A stretch of DNA of 64,000 nucleotides, taken from positions 16,587,501 through 16,651,500 of the forward strand of contig NC_091673.1 of NCBI RefSeq assembly GCF_042453785.1, written 5' to 3'. Below the pieces are notes generated by a model that saw nothing but the letters and a program-made list of their open reading frames with translations, had not been told where the DNA came from and ran no database searches. Shown here piece after piece: positions 9,913 to 21,595 of this stretch. Origin of the DNA: Malus domestica (taxonomy: Eukaryota > Streptophyta > Magnoliopsida > Rosales > Rosaceae). The position numbers and the translations under genes were made by a program. How positions within the stretch are numbered: the first letter of the stretch is position 1; each line of letters opens with the position of its first letter.

Positions 9913-12471
9913 TGTTATGCTCTTTTCTCTCTATTTTGTTTCCTTTTTGTTTCCCTTTTCATATTTACTTTGTTGGGTCGCTGTCTTTTGCTCTCGCATT
10001 TTCTTTTGCTTTCTTCTCGCCTTTTTGCTTTGGTTTCGTGCGCTTTTGTGTTTGCTTCTTCTCGGTCGTCCTCTCCTCTGCTCCGTGCCTCTTTGCTACG
10101 TCGGAGAGCCCTGTGGTGCGTCATTTTTTTTTTTTAGATTTTTATGTTCGTTTTCATATTTTTATGTTAGTTTGGAAAATGAGTTTTCTTCTGTTGCGTT
10201 TAAATATGTCTGGCCTTTGTTCATTTTTTGGGTTTATCGTTCAATTTTGGTGATGTTGTCCTTTTGAATCATGCGTTCAAATAGATTTTAGGGTTCTAGA
10301 ATGCTGCAGCAGTCGACGCCTGTGTAGAAAGAGGTCTGGTTAAGTGATTTGCTGAAGCAGAGGTTGGGAAAAGAGAGAGGGGGGTATAAGAAGTGTGGTT
10401 AGGCATGAGTGGTGGAGGTAGAGAGTTTGCGTTTTGCTGTTTGGTGGGTTTTCCTTTTGGCCATCTCATTGTTTTGATCCGTTAGTTATTTAAGCAAATT
10501 GTTATAGGTGTGTAGTTTTTTAGAGTCTCCCTTTCTTCATATGAGGGTGATGCCATTGATTGATGATTAGTCTCACTATTAATTGCACTGACAATTTAGT
10601 CTTAGTTATGGATTTGCAGGTGGATAGGGTTCATTTTGCAAAGTACAAAATTGCATTCACACTTTAGTCTTGGTGTAAAGCAATAATTGGCGTATTGATT
10701 TCAACTCATCGTGTGCTTTGTTTCTTTGAAGCCTTTGGGTTCAGCTTTGATTTGCAGAGGATGACATAAATTTGTATCTTTTTTTAGATGGAGGTTTGTT
10801 TTGTGATATGTGACTGGATTCGTGGTGGTTCATGAATGGGTTAGGCTTGGTGTTTCTGTACTTGAGTTTTTGTGCGGTCTTAGTGTCGGCTATTTTGTTG
10901 TTGTCATTTCTTTTTCGTGTGGTCATTAACTTTGTGATTTCTTTGTTGTAGTTGTTGCTATTAGTGATGGTGGCTGAGGTGTTCGTTTCTTGGTGTTAAA
11001 ACTCGGGTATCCCGTTCTTTTGGTCAATATTATTTGTTCTTTGGAGGTGTGATTCACGGGATTTGCAGTCTGGGTCTCTGTTTCGCGTCCTTGGTTTTAT
11101 TGGACATTATAAAATTTGTGCAATTGTTATATAGGCATGCAAGACAGGGTGGAAAAGATAGCAAAAGTACAAATGGTTGTTAAACTCTCCATGACTTCCT
11201 TTCAGACCATGGGTGAATGAATTGTGGATCTTTTATAGTTTTGTGTCTTTTTTTCTTTTTGTAGTTTTGTGGGAGTTTCTGATATGTCATTGAAATTCCC
11301 TTTTGATAGGATAAATGTAAACTGTGCGCCCAACTCCTGTTAATCAGTTAAGACCATACATAAAGGCGGACAAAATCAAAATTCGCATATACAGGATTTG
11401 AAAATTGATGATTCTAGGAACTGTTCAAAAGTATACAAACCTGCACTGTATATTGGTTGATGATTCCAGTACTAGTTCGTCTCTGTTTTTTATTGACCCA
11501 AACATCCCCGAAGTGAATATGTATGAGTCAGTGTGAGTAAAATTTTCGTTTTTACAACAAAAAAGCACGTTTTTTTTTTAAATGGAAAGCAGTTGCTATC
11601 TTTTTTTATTTTTTATTTTTTTATAATTGTTAAACTGATAAGATGTTTTGAATCCTGCAGGTTTTGTGATTGTAAAGAAGCTCTGGAAATAGTCTCCCTC
11701 TGCAATCCAAGAAAACGAAGCTCAAATTTTGCAGACTGCTAAAAAAGTTTCAATCGATGAATTGGCTTTTTTGGATCCAGATTTTCATAAGGAACATAAC
11801 GTTTATTTTTTGTGTTTTCTTAAAATCTTACCATTGCATTTTGACCTTTTTAATGAAACTGAATTATGTTGTTCTTGTTACGGCTATGTGACAAAATATA
11901 TCACAGGATGATACATTTGTGTGTAGAGCATCTGTCAAGCGTTTTGACACGCGGTTCAACTGGTGGTACAGTACTGCATGAAACAGATGCACAAGGATTC
12001 AACCATTGGGCAGCTCATTTGTCAAAAACATCCAAACCAAATTCCAACGCCGTGGTAATGTTAAACTAAATATTTGAAGCAAGGCTAACAAAAAATTTAC
12101 TCTTTCTTGATACCATAGCATGTTGTTTGTTCTCATTAACCAATTGAGAAAAATAAATATAGATAGGGTTATTCACTTTGTGTGCAAAATTTACAATTTT
12201 GGTATAATAATTTATGTCATCACACTCAATTTTTTTTTAATTAAGTGTCGAGAAATCATAATGTCTTCCACCACTGCTTCATCTTCGGCCTCAACCGTTG
12301 AACCCAACGAGCAGTCATTTAATCGAAAAAGGGAATCAATCAGGCAAGCTCTTTTCACTTGCACACCCTTAGAGTTGGTCCTAACGCGAGTTCTTGTTTG
12401 CTTCTGTTTGGGCTTGATTTTACATCAGCTTTCTAAAGGGTGCGTAATTTGATTTGTATTTGTGCTTGTTC
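9913..12471. other. T-rich intergenic region, no supported gene
   Basis: Long T-rich stretches give open frames of low complexity on both strands that resemble no family I know. Short frames at 11,650-12,070 and one starting MSSTTASSSASTVEPNEQ at about 12,261 could be decayed exons but cannot be assigned. Confidence 0.35.
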
Positions 12472-12474
12472 TTA

Positions 12475-13270
12475 GGCCATCTCCAACCGATGGCTGGCCA
12501 GAGGGCTCGTTTTAGCCCTCTGGCCCTCCAAGATTCTCCAAGATATTAATATTTTAATGAACAGTACAGGGCCATATTTGCCTCCGTCTCCAACCGAGGG
12601 CCAGAGGGCCAGAGGGCTCGTTTTAGCTCTGTCACAAAAAACCGTCTCCAACCGAGGGCCAAAGGGCCATAGGGCCAAACATAATTTATTGTTTAAAAAC
12701 TACAATTTAATGTTGTATAAATGGCCTAGGAAGTTATACGAAAAAAATAGAATTGAAAAAAAATATGAAACAAATTTTGTGAAATAGAAGTTATAGGAAA
12801 AAAAATATGAAACAAAATTTGATTCATATGAAAAGGAAAAAAAAAGGGAAAAAAAGAAGTTTAAATTCATTAAAAAGGGAAAAAAAAGAAGTTTAAATTC
12901 ATTAAAAAAAAAAAAAGAAAAAAAGAGGCCTAATAATCCAACGGCTACTAGCCGTTATATTCAAAAGCATTTCAAACTATTAGTGTTGGTTATAACCGAC
13001 ACTAATAGTAGAACTATTAAAAAAACAAAAAAGAATACCTTTAATGCTGTCGGTTATAACCGACAGCAATAGGAAATCATTAAAAAAAAAATAGCCAGCC
13101 CAGGGCTGGCTGGCTGGCCGAAAGCAGCCAGCCCTCCAGCCCTCTCCGATCCCGTGGGGTCCTCCCAGATTTCAGAGCCCTCTGGCCTAGCCCTCGGTTG
13201 GAGACGGTTTTAGGGCTATTTTCGGGCCTCTGGCCCTCTGGCCCTCTGGACCCTTCGGTTGGAGATAGCC
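12475..13270. mobile_element. PIF/Harbinger-type MITE, 796 bp
   Basis: The left end reads GGCCATCTCCAACCGATGG and the right end, on the other strand, GGCTATCTCCAACCGAAGGG. They are flanked by the 3-bp duplication TTA (12,472-12,474 and 13,271-13,273). Subterminal regions repeat CTCCAACCGAGGGCCAGAGG-like blocks in inverted orientation. The centre is AT-rich and contains palindromes around GGTTATAACC at about 12,987 and 13,049. There is no transposase. Confidence 0.8.
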
Positions 13271-13273
13271 TTA

Positions 13274-14146
13274 AGCACCGGGTTTTCACCTAAGTGAAGG
13301 CCAAATGGCTTTTAACCTAATTTTAATGAAGAGGCAGTGCTCTTTTTATTTTTGGCAAAAGCTTAAATAAAATGACAAGTTTGCCCGGGAAAATGATGGA
13401 TCAGACCCTGAAATAGTGCCCAAGTCATGGGGCTTGTCTTTAGTGGTTTGGAATACTGGGTAATCGGGCTTTTTATCCATTGAAAAATGAAAAGAAAAGA
13501 AAATTTTCTTAATTTTACTTTGATTGTTCATTTTTTGTACTACTGAGTAGTTCGAACTATTAAAGAAAACTTAAAAAGTCAGTGAATGAATAAAGTAAGT
13601 GGGAGCTTGAGGTAGTTTGTGTACATTTGGCGCCCTGCTAGTGGTGCTTGCAATTTAGTCATTACCTTCATTGGGAAAATTTTCAATGTGTTCGAAATAC
13701 GGGATGGTAAGGCATATGTTGTCATATAAGTGGAAGAAAGTTTTTTTTTTTTTGTTTTTTTTTCTTCAAGTGTCCATCCACTTGTATAATGATATACGGT
13801 GTATGTATCATGTGTTCCAAGCATACTGGCAAATCCCTTCCCTTCATCACGCTACCTAGTCACTCGGTGTGAGGAAGTTTATAATTTTTTCATCTGCTTA
13901 CTCGCCAGTAGCCTGGATCACATTCGTCGCTTAATTCCCTCTCTTCATGGTCTGAGGTTTAAGTCACTTTTTTTGGTATGAGGTTTTAGCCTTATTTTTA
14001 AGTGCCTTTCCACTTATATTATAATAGATGGTGTATCAATTGTCTTTCGAATACACTAAAAAAAAATCCCTCTTTTATGACAAGATAAGTATTGCTTACT
14101 TTTTGATATTGTGCACTAGACTAAATTCACAGCACCACCATATGTC
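13274..14146. other. Intergenic, no supported gene
   Basis: AT-rich sequence with T-runs and no recognisable coding or repeat-family signature, lying between the MITE and the CDC73 promoter region. Confidence 0.4.
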
Positions 14147-14190
14147 AAGGCCCAATGTACAAACCCACTTTACACCGAAGCCCTATAAAT
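14147..14190 (+). promoter_or_regulatory. Putative CDC73 promoter elements
   Basis: AAGGCCCAAT at 14,147-14,156 matches the GGCCCA (site II/UP1-like) motif common upstream of plant growth-related and housekeeping genes. CTATAAAT at 14,183-14,190 is a TATA-like sequence. Both lie about 320-360 bp upstream of the CDC73 start codon, which would imply a long 5' leader. The assignment is by motif only. Confidence 0.35.
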
Positions 14191-14509
14191 GCGAGGGAAC
14201 CCCATTCCACAGGAAAGTAGGATTTTCACCTTTTTTTTTTTTTTTTTTTTCTTTTCTTCCTTTTTATTTCAACAGTAATAATAATTAAGAGACGTTAATA
14301 TTTTATAAAAAAAATAAAAAAATAAAAAATATGAGAAGAAAAGATGGAAGATGATGGGAAGAGGAGGGTAAAAAATCATATTCCTCCCTAAAGCGGGCCA
14401 AACCCTGAACCAGATACGTCCCGTTTACTCTCCGCACGTAATCAGAGTGTTTCAGTGATCACTCGGATCACTTTCCACTGCAACAGTTGAAGCAACAGCA
14501 TCATCCTCC

Positions 14510-16041
14510 ATGGACCCGCTCTCCACCCTCCGCGACTTCACAATCCGCGGCGAGCTCGACAAGATCGTCCGGGTCAACGACGAGTTCCGGTTCGGTTCCG
14601 AGTACAGCTTCCCCTGCCACGCCGAGACCGCCTACCGCTCCAAGCAAGGCAATCTCTACACCCTCGAAACCCTCCTTTATTACGTCAACAACCACCAAAT
14701 CAAGCACACCGACTACATCCAGTGCGCCCGCACCCAGGGGATCCCCTCCGTCACTTTCCCCGACCGCAAGCCCCTCCTCGACTACCTCACCGGAAAGATC
14801 TCTTCCTCCGACTCCATCGAGTTCATCCTCCCTCCCCAGAACGACGCCATACACCACCCCAAAATCCCTACCGCCCTCGATTCCGCCAGCAACGGTAACC
14901 ACATCAGCAACGACAACGGCGATTACGCCGCTTTGGATTCTAGGGTTTTCACTCAAATTGAGACGCCGGTGGACTACATGTCTTTGATTTGCTCCAGCGA
15001 GCGGCCGTTGAAGGACCGCGAGGGGTTGCTGGAGTGTAAAGGCAGGAACTTTTACGCTGTTTTGACTTCGGCGACGAAGAGGGAAGAGGAACGGCAGCGT
15101 ATCGAGTCGCAGCAGAGGAAAGACGGGCTGGTGGCGAAGAGCAGGCTAATGGGTTCGGACGAGAGGGGCTTGACCGGGTTCGGAGATGAATCGGGTTACG
15201 ACCCGAATACGAAGCCCAAATTGCACTTGAAAGGAGGAAAAGTTGGGGAAGGGGTGCCCATAATTTTGGTGCCCAGTGCGTTTCAGACGCTGATTACGAT
15301 TTACAATGTGAAGGAGTTTTTGGAAGATGGGGTTTATATACCCACTGATGTGAAGGTGAAGCAGATGAATGGGGCGAAGCCGGACTGCGTGACGGTGCAG
15401 AAGAAGTTTAGTAGGGATAGGGATCGGGTGGTGACGGCTTATGAAGTTAGGGATAAGCCCTCAGCATTGAAGGCGGAGGATTGGGACCGTGTTGTGGCGG
15501 TTTTTGTGTTGGGGAAGGAATGGCAGTTCAAGGATTGGCCTTTCAAGGACCATGTTGAGATTTTCAATAAGAGTAAGTGGAAATTTTCAGTTGTGAGGTT
15601 TTAATTGCATTGAAAAATAGTTTTCTGGTTCGTTGAGATTTAGCTTTCTGACTTTGTTTTATGTGGCTTTTGAAACTTCATTGTATTTGTAGCTGATATG
15701 ATGTTGGCTTGTTTTGTATCTGTTTGATTGTATTGCAGTTATGGGCTTTTTCATGCGGTTCGAAGATGATAGCGTGGAGTCGGCAAAGATTGTGAAGCAG
15801 TGGAATGTGAAGATCATCTCAGTAAGAATTTTTCACCATCTTGAGATGGTTAGGGACTTGGTTTTGTAATTGAAATCATTGTCACTTCATGTTTGTTATT
15901 TGTTTGTTCTGTTCTCGAACGATATTGAACTGTGTTCTAAATGTGCAGATTAGCAAAAATAAACGACATCAAGATAGAGCTGCGGCATTGGAGGTGTGGG
16001 ACAGATTAGAAGAATTTGTGCGGTCAAGATCACATTCTTGA
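14510..16041 (+). CDS. CDC73: Parafibromin homologue CDC73, Paf1 complex subunit
   Basis: Spliced CDS join(14510..15572, 15739..15821, 15949..16041) gives 412 residues with GT/AG junctions (AAGA/GTAAGT..GCAG/TTATGG and ATCTCA/GTAAGA..GCAG/ATTAGC). The protein begins MDPLSTLRDFTIRGELDKIV and has the N-terminal CDC73 region (about 1-130) with YIQCARTQGIPSVTFPDR. A charged linker follows, then the conserved C-terminal Ras-like CDC73 domain (about 245-405: VPIILVPSAFQTLITIYNVK, then the tail with a MGFFMRFEDD motif and RHQDRAAALEVWDRLEEF). Its family acts in the nuclear Paf1 complex with RNA polymerase II, promoting elongation and histone methylation; in Arabidopsis it affects flowering through FLC. 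Length is normal for plant CDC73. Exon 1 is GC-rich at its 5' end, unlike the surroundings. The gene looks intact. Confidence 0.96.
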
Positions 16042-16905
16042 CGTGCATCAAGTTGCAGAAGAAAGAGATTACAACAGTCATGTTGGTGTGGCTTGCGCTT
16101 TTGTGGTCCTTTAACTTTTAAGTTTTGCTATAAAAAAATTGAGGATATTTTAGGATAATGTAACATTACATTTTTTCTGAGTGACGAGACTATATCAATC
16201 TAAGAGTCCATGGAGATGCTCGGCTGAATATCAAGGGTTGGCAAGGAGAATGACCGAGGATAGATACTCGAAGATGGAGTTGTCGTTTTACATATTTGCA
16301 ATGTTTATCAAACCTTTGCCTGATCATTGCAGATATGCGGAGGGTTTCCCAGTTAATCAAAAACTGACTGAGGAACAGCGGTTGGTGCCCTTGAACCATC
16401 TTCTCCGGAGGTTCAGCAAGACACTGTTGAGATTCATCTGAAGGTAGGATGTCTGCATATTTGCAAACTAGGCGGAAGTTAATACTGGTCCTACATCTCC
16501 ACCCGCTCGTAGGGAGATGAAGCTTTGCACAGGAAGTGCAATGTGGCTATTCGGGAGGACGGAGATTGGAAAGCTTGTAGTACAGTAAGTGTTAAGTTTT
16601 CTACACGAAGTTGTATTTTGTGATTGATGTTTATTATCATATTTCTAATCAATTGATAATTTTGTCACTGAAAAGCCAGAAAAATTTTATTATAACAAAA
16701 AAGGGAAGAGAGCAGGATTGCCTCTTTCAACATTACAAAAACCATATCTAGCAAAAATAAAATACAAAAACTATATCAACCTCCCTGAGGTCACAAGCAA
16801 TATATCAATAATCTAACAACTGAATCAAAATAATAATCGAATACATGAACAATCACAAACAGTATTATGTGTAACTTGAAATGTTTGGCCAACAGAAAAG
16901 AAAAA
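16042..16905. other. CDC73 3' region and unassigned conserved-looking stretch
   Basis: After the stop codon comes an AT-rich 3' UTR-like stretch. Between 16,200 and 16,600 base composition is coding-like (one frame reads EYQGLARRMTEDRYSKMELS then PLPDHCRYAEGFPVNQKLTE) but the frame closes at 16,441 and no family is recognised. It could be a decayed gene fragment or extended 3' UTR. Confidence 0.3.
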
Positions 16906-17712
16906 TCAGCACATTGTGAAGATAGCATATGCTGCAGCCAAGAGAAGAAAGAGTTGAGTCGTAGCAGACATCTTGATGGAGTTTCCGTCCGACGAGCCAC
17001 CTTGAGTCGACGGTACATTTTTTGATCCGTTTCCTGCATAATATGAACATCAATAGTGTCAACCTTTTAGGTGGAGCAGAGGATTAAAATTTCTAAAGAT
17101 TCATTCACAGCTAAAAGAATCATATGAACTGTTTTGTGTACCTGAAGGACTATTTGGAGTGTCTGCTGCTCCTGTTGGAGAGTCAGCTGGAGAACCGGCT
17201 GCGTAAATATAACGGTATACAAGTTATTAGAAGAAGATTAAGACGGATCATTAGAATGTGAGCATCCACCCAAAACCAATAAACAATAGGATGGAGAGGC
17301 CTAAGATCATTTATACTATATTAGGCAAGGCTTTAATTCCTTGATGTGAGATTCTTTCTAATCGTCGACGCAAGACATTGAGCTATGCAGGCTTACCGTT
17401 ACACTGGCTGAGTGGTGGGGTCTGGACATTGCAAGCACCAGGCAATGCCAGAGCCTGAGTCCGATTCACGTTGACCCCCAGAGATGATCCACCGCCGTTA
17501 AGAACCTCACACAAGCACTGTGGGGAGGAAGCGACAACGCTAGCGAGCTGCGAGCAGCATCCGGAAGTAGGGGTTGAGGAGTTTCCAGTGATGTAACTGA
17601 GGCAGGGTGACATGCTGATGATCACATTTGTGCAACTAGACTGTGCTGCTGCCCTTGCGAAGAACATGGTCACTAGGACAAGGACTAGAGACATCTCAAA
17701 CTTTTGTGCCAT
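16906..17712 (-). CDS. GPI-anchored non-specific lipid-transfer protein-like (LTPG) 1
   Basis: Spliced minus-strand CDS join of 17712..17397, 17198..17142 and 17033..16906 gives 166 residues. It has a signal peptide (about 1-24, [20 protein letters not shown]), then an eight-cysteine motif in the order C-9-C..CC-12-C-x-C..C-9-C. A Ser/Pro/Gly-rich linker follows, and a C-terminal hydrophobic tail ([15 protein letters not shown]) suits a GPI attachment signal. This is the LTPG/XYP-like family, which moves lipids at the plasma membrane and cell wall, often for cuticle or suberin. All introns are phase 1. It is transcribed away from the CDC73 neighbour's end (convergent) and divergently from the next LTPG gene. 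It looks intact; the lipid it carries is unknown. Confidence 0.92.
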
Positions 17713-18019
17713 TAGAATACAAGTTGTTTGGATTTGTGCGAGAAGTGATTGGGAAAATGCGATATCTCAAGTGGGATTTGAACGTTTTGATTGATTCGGT
17801 GAAGTTAGAGGAGAAATATGTGGCCTTTTGTAGGGGTGGAGATGAAGAAAGAGGACAAAAATGTTGGAATAATTGGTAACCTAACTATTCCTACTTGCAT
17901 TATGTCACAATGGGTTCTTCGTTTAGTTACGAAGCTTAGGTTTTAACATATTGATTCAATTGTTATATGGCTTAGCTGGCTGTGGAATAGTATGAAGGTC
18001 GGTTATTGGGTTACCAACT

Positions 18020-18171
18020 TGGGAAAGGGATCCTCTCCAGATCTCTTACACCAAATCCATCAATATGAATTCTTAAAATTTGATCAAACGGCTAAAGTTA
18101 TTATAACTTTTAAAATGATCCGGATTGAGATTTGATGGATTTGGTGGAAGGGATCCGGATCCCTTTCCACG
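18020..18171. mobile_element. Short MITE with GGATCC-rich inverted ends
   Basis: GGGAAAGGGATCC followed by ACCAAATCCATCAA at the left is matched by the inverted TTGATGGATTTGGTGGAAGG then GGATCCCTTTCC at the right, with an AT-rich middle. AACTT occurs just outside both ends, which may be a target duplication. It has no coding capacity. Confidence 0.6.
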
Positions 18172-19067
18172 AACTTGTATTGTTTCCGGCATATAGATAA
18201 GATCCCAACTTAAAAAATTTAGATGTCCAAAATGGGTGGTTTGGATTTAAAGTATGTTGAATGAAGAAATGTTTTTTTTTTTTAATTCTATTTTGAGCAA
18301 CTTAAAGAAATTGGATCAGTTGATCATGAAAGAAACTTATCCCTTTCAATTGAGAGATTCTCTCATGCAATCAAATTTTAGTTTCAGTGGCGTCACTGTC
18401 TAATAATACTTGCCACGTGTTTAAAAAGTATATGACTCATCCAATGAACGATTGACATGTCGTCAGTTGGTGACATGAGAATTTCTCCTTCCAATCGACA
18501 CAAACGTTATTCATTAATCCCTTTAAATGAAAAATTATTTGCTACAACGTTGACATACCTTAAATTGTGAGTTATCAAATCCAATCTAATAAGCACCAAA
18601 CGAACTACATAAAACCTTTTAGAGTACTTTTACCTCTTATTTCTCGCTACAAACAACAATAAGAAGAAAGATTGTTAAGAGTTACCCTAACCACACCACC
18701 TCAAATCCAAGAGGAACCAGTTACGATAACAAGTCCTTCTAACAGAAACTTGTTAAAACACAACTTCTTAAATTTCCTAGATGCTATATATATGTTGGAA
18801 GAGATCTTGGTAGTGACTAGAAGGAAAGTTGACTTGAGCTTATGATTGAGAACAATGAGGAATTTTCTAACACCTGTCCATGAGGTATGGTGAACTACTC
18901 TTATCTTGTATTTGCATGTTGGTCAGCAAAATTTTCGAGTTGTCAAATTATTATTGAAACCCTTATTTTGGAGAGCAAATTATACTGAATCGGGTTACTG
19001 CAATTGTGGTGTCATGCTTTGGCATTTTAAGAGACATTTAGACATGGCAAATGAGTTATTAATTTAT
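18172..19067. other. Intergenic, no supported gene
   Basis: AT-rich spacer between two MITEs, without recognisable genes or repeats. Confidence 0.4.
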
Positions 19068-19070
19068 TAA

Positions 19071-19453
19071 GACCATCTCCAACCTTTGGGCTAAAAACCA
19101 AATTTTTTAGCTCGGTTTTTTTTGTTTTTAGCCCAGAAACATCTTTTCTGATCCAACCCTTCTGTCCTAAAATTTTAGCCCGGAATTATTAAAGAATGAA
19201 CTTAGGCTAATTTTTTTCTTAAATCAATTAAAAAAAATATGTAGATTATTGTAAATTAATTTTATGAACATTTTAATCTAAAAAAATTTAAATTCCGATA
19301 AACATTTGGGATTTAGCCCGGGGGGAAAGCTGGGGGGTATTTGGTCCAGAAATAACATTTGGCATTTAGCCTAAAATTTTAACATGGGTTAGAGAGTGTT
19401 TCCGGGGGGGGGGGGGGGGTAATTTGGCTTTTAGCCCAGATTTGGAGATGGTC
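19071..19453. mobile_element. PIF/Harbinger-type MITE, 383 bp
   Basis: The ends GACCATCTCCAACC and, inverted, GACCATCTCCAAATC are flanked by the 3-bp duplication TAA (19,068-19,070 and 19,454-19,456). Inner ends repeat GGGCTAAAA/TTTTAGCCC-type sequence. A G-run of 16 or more bases lies at about 19,405-19,420. The terminal CATCTCCAACC core is shared with the element at 12,475-13,270, so they are likely related. Confidence 0.78.
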
Positions 19454-19647
19454 TAAGCGGAAACGCTACATAATAGTGAAATTATTTTATGTAAATTCTT
19501 CTTTTAAGTCTGTAACGAAAAAAAAAATTGAAGCGAATTGTTTTTTTTTTCTTTTCATTTTCTAGAATTAAAGGATTCTTCTCTTTTCATGAAAAGTTAA
19601 AAAGCTGCTCAACGAAATAGCAACATGTTCATAGGGTATTTCTTTTG

Positions 19648-19840
19648 GAATGTGGATCCTTGTCGGATCCTCTTTGTGAGGATCTAGAGAATCCATGTAT
19701 CGTGTTTATTCATCGTATATCATGCGATTGTAAATTATTTTAAATAATTTTATTTAAAATTAAACACAAATAATACTTGACAAAAACTTCACGGATTCTT
19801 AGGATCCTCACCAAAAAGGATCCGGAGAGGATCCTGTTGG
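19648..19840. mobile_element. Small MITE with a 9-bp target duplication
   Basis: A 193-bp AT-rich segment has GGATCC-containing inverted ends (GGATCCTTGTCGGATCCTC at left, GGATCCGGAGAGGATCC at right). It is flanked by a perfect 9-bp direct repeat TTTCTTTTG (19,639-19,647 and 19,841-19,849). A 9-bp duplication suggests a Mutator-like origin. Confidence 0.68.
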
Positions 19841-20417
19841 TTTCTTTTGCTAATTCCTAACTGTGTACAAGTAGATTATCGATTAAGTTTTGGTTCTCAA
19901 TTTAGGGTTCCTCGTTTTAGAGAAGATTGATAGCAATGATTGAAATTAAGATAAAATCTTGGACATATATTAATAAACAACTGATTACACAGAAGAATTT
20001 CTCCACGGTTGCGAGGTTTAGAATGACTGTTTTGGATGGATCCAAAGTACATAAAATCTTGCTAACTATATCCTCACACTTTTTTTCACTTAGTGCCTCT
20101 TCATTTTGGTTACATTTTCACTTTTTATGTTCCTAGTAGTATGATTTTATTTCAACCTTAAAACAAATGACATCGATTTGAGCTATGAACCAACCATATG
20201 AAGCCGCATAATAAAAACCAGAGTTGGACGTTTCTTACTCACCAAAGTCTCAGCGAAAATGCAAGTCAAAAGATGCTGCATAAATATGGCATGTAATGCT
20301 AACCCCACCGCTAACAAAACACCCTATTGTTTTCCACATGAGTTCGTTAAGGTAGTTGATCTCCAAAAACCTACTCAGAAAATTCACCTGTTCTTCTTCC
20401 CTCCGCCTCCCTTCATG

Positions 20418-20424
20418 TATAAAT
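20418..20424 (+). promoter_or_regulatory. TATA box of LTPG 2
   Basis: TATAAAT within CATGTATAAATTCTC lies 126 bp upstream of the ATG at 20,550 and is followed by a pyrimidine-rich leader, a usual plant core-promoter arrangement. Assigned by motif and position only. Confidence 0.5.
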
Positions 20425-20549
20425 TCTCTCACCCTTCTCACTTCCGAACACAACTCAAACACCTCACAATTCATCATAAACTTTTACGCATTTCCAACTC
20501 CTAAAAACCACAAATTTCCTTCCAAGTTCCACCAAATTATTCAGAAACT

Positions 20550-21595
20550 ATGGAGATTTTTGTGCCGTTTCCCCGTCTAGTTATGGCAATGGCAGTGGCC
20601 CTGGTCCTGGCTCTGCCAGCCTCCGCGCAAGTTGGTTCCCCATGTACTGCCAACACGATTGCTAGCTTTTCCTCTTGCATGAGTTTTCCCACTAATAGCA
20701 GCGCCAATGGTACATTACCAACCGCAGCCTGCTGCAATTCGCTAAAATCCATCACAAGTACTAGCAGGGACTGTTGGTGCCTCCTTGTGAATGGAAGCGT
20801 TCCCTTCCAGTTGCCAATCAACCGGACTCTAGCCATCTCTCTTCCTCGTGCCTGCAACCTCCCTGGCGTCCCTCTCCAATGCCCAGGTTGATTTAAAACT
20901 TTTGTAATTTTGACATGGTTTTTCAGTATTATAAACATGATTAATTATGTGTACTTTATGATATGATTACTAACATGAACATATGATCAATGTGCAGCCG
21001 CTGGTGCACCTATTCGTGCTCCAGGTACCATTTTAATCTGAAGTATTGTAATTTTAGGTTAATGTTCCCTTGTCAATCAGTTAAATATGTTATATTACGA
21101 TAATAATTGATATTGACAATCTAATATCATAACATGTCGGACTGTCTGATGAGTGAACATTTTCTTATACTGTATGGTTGTTGGTGAACTAATGCTGTCT
21201 AATTGAATTTGGCAGGTCCTAGATCCCTGTCGCCAACTCTTTCTCCTGGAGCTTCACCATCTGCTCCTACAGGTAATTTCTTAAATTAGTACATTTTCAT
21301 CGAAGCTGTTTAATGCTAAAAGCGCTCGAAATGGCAATGGTTCTTGATATTGATTGCCTCATAACATGTTTTCTGTTGAGCAGCTTCCTCTGTCCCAGCA
21401 CCCACCTCATCTGCTGAGTCACCAGAATCCGACAACACACCAGATTTAACTCCGCCATCCACAACAGGGGGTTCTGGAGCTCCAAACGCAACTCCTGGGA
21501 GCCGCCCGGTTGTGACTCCATCGGCTGCTACACCCTCTTACTCGCCTTCCCTTCTGCTATTGGCATCCGGCATTCTAGCTATGAAGTTTTTCTAG
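20550..21595 (+). CDS. GPI-anchored lipid-transfer protein-like (LTPG) 2
   Basis: Spliced CDS join(20550..20886, 20998..21024, 21216..21272, 21384..21595) gives 210 residues. It has a signal peptide (LVMAMAVALVLALPASA), then the eight-cysteine fold C-10-C..CC-12-C-x-C..C-8-C with N-glycosylation sites (NSS, NGT, NGS, NRT). A long Pro/Ser/Thr-rich linker rich in AP, SP and TP pairs (likely O-glycosylated, arabinogalactan-like) precedes a hydrophobic GPI signal (SLLLLASGILAMKFF-like). Exons 2 and 3 are tiny (27 and 57 bp) and bounded by phase-1 introns. Expected function: extracellular lipid binding at the membrane or cell wall. The first ATG is used; a second in-frame ATG 33 bp downstream would shorten the signal peptide. 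It looks intact. Confidence 0.92.

Noticed and set aside
9740..10267. Phe/Leu-rich plus-strand ORFs
   Set aside because: T-rich sequence makes hydrophobic low-complexity frames. No start context, domain or splice support.
14487..14987. Overlapping open frames on both strands over CDC73 exon 1
   Set aside because: GC-rich third positions of the CDC73 exon create shadow frames. They are Ser/Pro/Thr- or Val/Gly-rich without domains.
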